Below are positions 23,913-25,277 of a DNA stretch of 25,277 nt, piece after piece. Every line of letters begins with the position of its first letter. Positions within the stretch are counted from its first letter, which is position 1. Made by a program: the position numbers and the translations under genes. Source of the stretch: Alkaliphilus sp. (GTDB lineage: Bacteria; Bacillota; Clostridia; Peptostreptococcales; Natronincolaceae); contig JALNXC010000001.1 of NCBI GenBank assembly GCA_023230535.1, positions 1 through 25,277 on the forward strand, read 5' to 3'. Under the pieces are notes generated by a model. That model was given only the letters and a program-made list of their open reading frames with translations. It was not told the origin of the DNA and ran no database searches.

Positions 23913-25034
23913 ATGGCAAGAAAGCAGCCCCAAGATTATATATTGCTCCTTTCGGTAGGAGTGCTGGTTATTATCGGAATTATAATGGTATTCAGTTCAA
24001 GTTATTCTTATACACTGGTAAAAATGAATGATGGATATTATTATCTCAAACGAGTATTTATATGGGCGGCGGTGGGAACCTTTGCTATGATATTTTTCTC
24101 GAAAATAAATTATTGGCATTGGTCTAAATATGCAAATTTTATTTTTATACTGAGTATAATACTATTAATTTTGGTATTAACCCCCTTGGGTATTGAGAGA
24201 AATAATGCAACACGGTGGCTTGGCGCGGGTAAGACGCTCACCTTTATGCCTTCCGATGTCGCAAAATTGGCTGCTATAATATTTATATCTACCAGTATCA
24301 GTCGGAAAAAGGAAAAAATGCAGAGTTTTGTACAGGGCTTTTTACCCTATTTATTGATCATGGTTTTATATTTCGGTTTAATTTTTGAGCAACCGGATTT
24401 TAGTACCGCTTTTGTATTAGTTGTTATGATTTTTGCAATGGTATTTGTGGGCGGCATGAAACTTTCACATTTTATAGCTTTGGCCACAACCGGTTTACTC
24501 GGATTAACCGGAATGTTGACTTTTATTTTTCTCACCGGAAAAGATTATAAGGCCAAAAGGATTACGGCTTTTTTGGATCCTTGGCAGGATTCATCGGATA
24601 CCGGCTATCAAGTTATACAATCCTTATTGGCATTAGGTTCCGGAGGTATCTTCGGAAGGGGCCTCGGTAGAAGCGTTCAAAAACATTTTTATTTACCGGA
24701 GCCGCAGAATGATTTTATATTTGCTATTATAGGTGAAGAGTTAGGTTTTATTGGGGGAACGATTGTTATTATTTTATTTGTTATTTTGATATGGCGGGGA
24801 GTGAGGATTGCTATCAATGCACCGGATATACAAGGTTGTATTATGGCTACAGGCATCATCACCATGATAGCCATACAGGTTGTCATAAATATTGCGGTTG
24901 CGACGTCATCCATGCCTGTTACAGGTATGGGGCTTCCCTTTATAAGTTATGGCGGAAGTTCCTTGGTTATTTTTATGGCTTCCATAGGGATATTATTAAA
25001 CATATCTAAACATATAAGTTTGGATAGGAGTTGA
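23913..25034 (+). CDS. ftsW: SEDS-family peptidoglycan polymerase FtsW/SpoVE
   Basis: Membrane glycosyltransferase that polymerises lipid II at the septum (FtsW) or spore cortex (SpoVE), working with a class B PBP such as the one encoded upstream. It has 373 residues and about ten membrane segments. Conserved SEDS blocks are NNATRWL (97-103), MPSDVAKLA (112-120), EQPD (159-162), LPEPQNDFIFAIIGEELG (261-278; the essential aspartate is D267) and MPVTGMGLPFISYGGSS (334-350). Its place between murD and murG fits ftsW or spoVE equally; sequence alone does not separate the two. The ATG follows GGAGG inside the murD end. Confidence 0.93.
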   Translation: MARKQPQDYILLLSVGVLVIIGIIMVFSSSYSYTLVKMNDGYYYLKRVFIWAAVGTFAMIFFSKINYWHWSKYANFIFILSIILLILVLTPLGIERNNATRWLGAGKTLTFMPSDVAKLAAIIFISTSISRKKEKMQSFVQGFLPYLLIMVLYFGLIFEQPDFSTAFVLVVMIFAMVFVGGMKLSHFIALATTGLLGLTGMLTFIFLTGKDYKAKRITAFLDPWQDSSDTGYQVIQSLLALGSGGIFGRGLGRSVQKHFYLPEPQNDFIFAIIGEELGFIGGTIVIILFVILIWRGVRIAINAPDIQGCIMATGIITMIAIQVVINIAVATSSMPVTGMGLPFISYGGSSLVIFMASIGILLNISKHISLDRS

Positions 25035-25038
25035 GAGT

Positions 25039-25277
25039 ATGAAGGTTATTTTAAGCGGCGGTGGCACGGGCGGGCATATTTATCCTGCCATATCTATTGC
25101 TAATAAAGTTAAAGAAAAATATCCTGATGCAGATATATTATTTATAGGTACAGCAGGAGGAATGGAAAGCAATATAGTGCCCAAGGAAGGTTATATGATA
25201 AAATTTATCACCGTAAATTATTTAAAAAGGAGATTTTCTTTACATAATATAAAGAGTGCGGCAATGCTTTTCAAGGG
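25039..25277 (+). CDS. murG: UDP-N-acetylglucosamine-lipid I transferase MurG, N-terminal part
   Basis: Adds GlcNAc to lipid I at the inner face of the membrane to make lipid II. Only the first 79 codons are in the window; the frame is open at the right edge, and the full protein is usually about 360 residues. The N-terminal glycine loop GGGTGGHIYPAI (7-18) is diagnostic, followed by FIGTAGGMES and IVPKEGY. The ATG at 25039 lies four bases after the ftsW stop, with GGAG in the ftsW end. Confidence 0.96.
   Translation, partial: MKVILSGGGTGGHIYPAISIANKVKEKYPDADILFIGTAGGMESNIVPKEGYMIKFITVNYLKRRFSLHNIKSAAMLFK

Noticed and set aside
1..25277. CRISPR array, tRNA genes, prophage or insertion sequence
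   Set aside because: No regularly spaced repeats, cloverleaf genes, transposase or integrase frames were seen; the only repeats are those reported.

Overview
The window reads as chromosomal DNA of a low-GC, endospore-forming Firmicute of the class Clostridia. The signs are strong AGGAGG-type ribosome binding sites, frequent TTG and GTG starts, A+T-rich spacers, a YhcN/YlaJ-type sporulation lipoprotein, a Spo0E-like regulator, a class B penicillin-binding protein with PASTA domains, and a MurE whose DNPR motif predicts meso-diaminopimelate peptidoglycan. The species cannot be named from the sequence.

Layout. Positions 1-80 are a chimeric junction. The first 63 bases exactly repeat 451-513 (the leader and first codons of trmK), then continue into what reads as the C-terminal tail of RpoD (SigA). 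After a bidirectional terminator come a small minus-strand gene of unknown function (210-404) and a trmK - Nif3/YqfO - RNase HI-like operon (486-2774). The RNase P RNA gene follows (2984-3470), with its own consensus promoter, a terminator and an unusually long P12 arm built of 7-nt repeats. From 3600 to 12560 lie mostly single genes or short units: a DUF1361 membrane protein, mscL, a zinc-ribbon protein, a CoA-pyrophosphatase-like Nudix enzyme (minus), hpt, a small orphan, a membrane protein with a degenerate Mrr-like domain, pduL, deoC, a flavodoxin-like reductase, ychF (minus) and the sporulation lipoprotein. Then come lgt and a 49-residue Spo0E-like gene.

From 14334 to the right edge lies the division and cell wall (dcw) cluster. 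A MraZ operator precedes mraZ - rsmH - ftsL - class B PBP. An intrinsic terminator follows, then murE - murF - mraY - murD - ftsW - murG (cut by the window edge). Together these make the cytoplasmic and lipid-linked peptidoglycan precursors, and the septal SEDS polymerase and transpeptidase pair that uses them.

Most of the window is ordinary core genome. The observations most worth a second look are the 63-bp chimeric repeat at the left edge, the heptamer-repeat P12 insertion in rnpB, the membrane-anchored Mrr-like protein lacking its expected catalytic residues, and a small broken glycine-rich reading frame after deoC. I did not find a multi-gene system that I could defend as new.
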